DNA from: Anaerolineales bacterium UBA6055
GTDB lineage: Bacteria; Chloroflexota; Anaerolineae; Aggregatilineales; Phototrophicaceae
Assembly: GCA_002428985.1 (NCBI GenBank)
Contig: DIYL01000002.1
Location: forward strand, 248,001-312,000
DNA: 64,000 nt
Direction of reading: 5' to 3'
Within the stretch, counting starts at the first letter, position 1; each line of letters opens with the position of its first letter. Shown here one piece after another: positions 63,424 through 64,000 of the stretch. The translations under genes were made by a program, and so were the position numbers. The notes under the pieces were generated by a model. It was not told the origin of the DNA and made no database searches. It was given only the letters and a program-made list of their open reading frames with translations.

Positions 63424-63762
63424 TTATTCTTTAAGTGTCAGATAGACAATCACGGTGATGGTCTGGTTATCGGGTAATGTGCCGGATACCCTCAGCCAAC
63501 CTCCAAAATGACTGACCTTGCAAAAGGCGACTTCATCCGGCTGTTGTGGTAGGGTGCAGGTTGTACCTTCGTCCACCCAATGTATGCCATCTGGCGAAAT
63601 TTGTACCTGTGCATTAATGGGGCGCTCGCCATTCATATCCAGTGCGCGGATGAAAAATATCGCCTCACTTGCCCATGCAACTTCATAAGGCTCTGTTGTA
63701 AATGCCCCTGACCACTGCACATTGCGTTCAACAACTGCGGTATAACTGCGTTTGAGTGCCAT
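63424..63762 (-). CDS. Small beta-rich hypothetical protein (112 aa)
   Basis: A protein of 112 residues predicted to be almost all beta strands: YTAVVERNVQWSGAFTTEPY, EAIFFIRALDM, AQVQISPDGIHWVDEG, VSHFGGWLRVSGTL and ITVIVYLTLKE. The pattern of a jelly roll, with PDGIHW and GGWLRV, resembles small proteins that accompany these FAD oxidoreductase clusters (DUF6385-like), but I cannot confirm the family. The start lies 2 bp after the upstream gene's stop, so translation is coupled. Function unknown. Confidence 0.65.
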   Translation of the reverse strand: MALKRSYTAVVERNVQWSGAFTTEPYEVAWASEAIFFIRALDMNGERPINAQVQISPDGIHWVDEGTTCTLPQQPDEVAFCKVSHFGGWLRVSGTLPDNQTITVIVYLTLKE

Positions 63763-63764
63763 TA

Positions 63765-64000
63765 CTAAAACTCCCCCGATAACAACACCGAATCAAGATA
63801 GAGAAAAGCGCGTTTATCGCGGTTGGTCTCAACCCAGAATGCTGTATTGAGCATACAGTTTAAGTTTGGCATCGCAGGGATCGCAATATATTGCAGGGAG
63901 TCACCAGCATACACACGATCATTACATTGGAAACTCAGGAATTTGCGTTCAGCTAAGTCCACATTGACCTTGAGATAATGCCAATTCATCTTGGTGGCGA
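63765..64000 (-). CDS. C-terminal end of a beta-sandwich protein (partial)
   Basis: The frame is open to the window edge, so the start is not seen; an internal Met at 63989 is not necessarily the start. About 78 residues are visible, strand-rich, with HYLKVNVDLAERKFLSFQCN and RAFLYLDSVLLSGEF. Such ends resemble the DUF6772/LamG-like jelly-roll proteins that occur with PF12831 flavoproteins. The link is tentative. It is immediately upstream of the 112-residue gene, in the same operon. Confidence 0.6.
   Translation of the reverse strand, partial: ATKMNWHYLKVNVDLAERKFLSFQCNDRVYAGDSLQYIAIPAMPNLNCMLNTAFWVETNRDKRAFLYLDSVLLSGEF

Overview
This window is a gene-dense stretch of a bacterial chromosome with moderate-to-low GC. 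It has no insertion sequence, prophage, CRISPR array or rRNA. The mix of genes points to a Chloroflexota (Anaerolineae-like) bacterium: a TIR-WD40 membrane protein, a penicillin-binding protein with a very long acidic cytoplasmic arm, GAF-cyclases, SpoIIAA/STAS-like small proteins, and heterotrophic sugar-use loci. That assignment is an inference from gene content, not a phylogeny.

Layout. 1-9 kb: the end of a STAS-like gene, glutaminyl-tRNA synthetase, a VOC protein, a CopC-CopD copper-transport fusion whose C-terminal cytochrome-like domain has lost its haem residues, a 56-residue membrane protein, a large membrane protein and a desaturase-like flavoprotein. 9-15 kb: a lone response regulator, a rhamnulose-phosphate aldolase/lactaldehyde dehydrogenase fusion, and a divergent GH140-like plus GH3 pair. 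15-25 kb: single enzymes (PhzF, methyltransferase, HAD, flavoprotein), then two overlapping GAF-cyclase genes and a transglutaminase-like gene. 25-32 kb: class A PBP, EF-P, RidA and an SRPBCC membrane protein. 32-45 kb: the TIR-WD40 protein, a glycosyltransferase, assorted small enzymes, tRNA-Ala(GGC), a histidine kinase and a membrane dipeptidase.

45-57 kb (minus strand) is a coherent glycan operon: LacI regulator, sugar-binding protein, two permeases, a secreted GH3-CBM9-like-GH16 fusion, and a 1158-residue cytoplasmic protein resembling glycoside phosphorylases. GH16 with GH3 suggests a beta-1,3-glucan such as laminarin. Matching CCGGTTTC palindromes stand before the LacI gene and before the binding-protein gene. 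57-64 kb (minus strand) is a second accessory operon of three PF12831-type FAD oxidoreductases, a PhyH-type dioxygenase and two small proteins, running off the window edge.

The most striking observation is the cyclase pair at 19.2-22.8 kb. Each protein lacks a different half of the class III catalytic residues, and the two sets are complementary. This is the pattern expected of an obligate heterodimer with one working active site, as in the C1/C2 halves of mammalian adenylyl cyclase.
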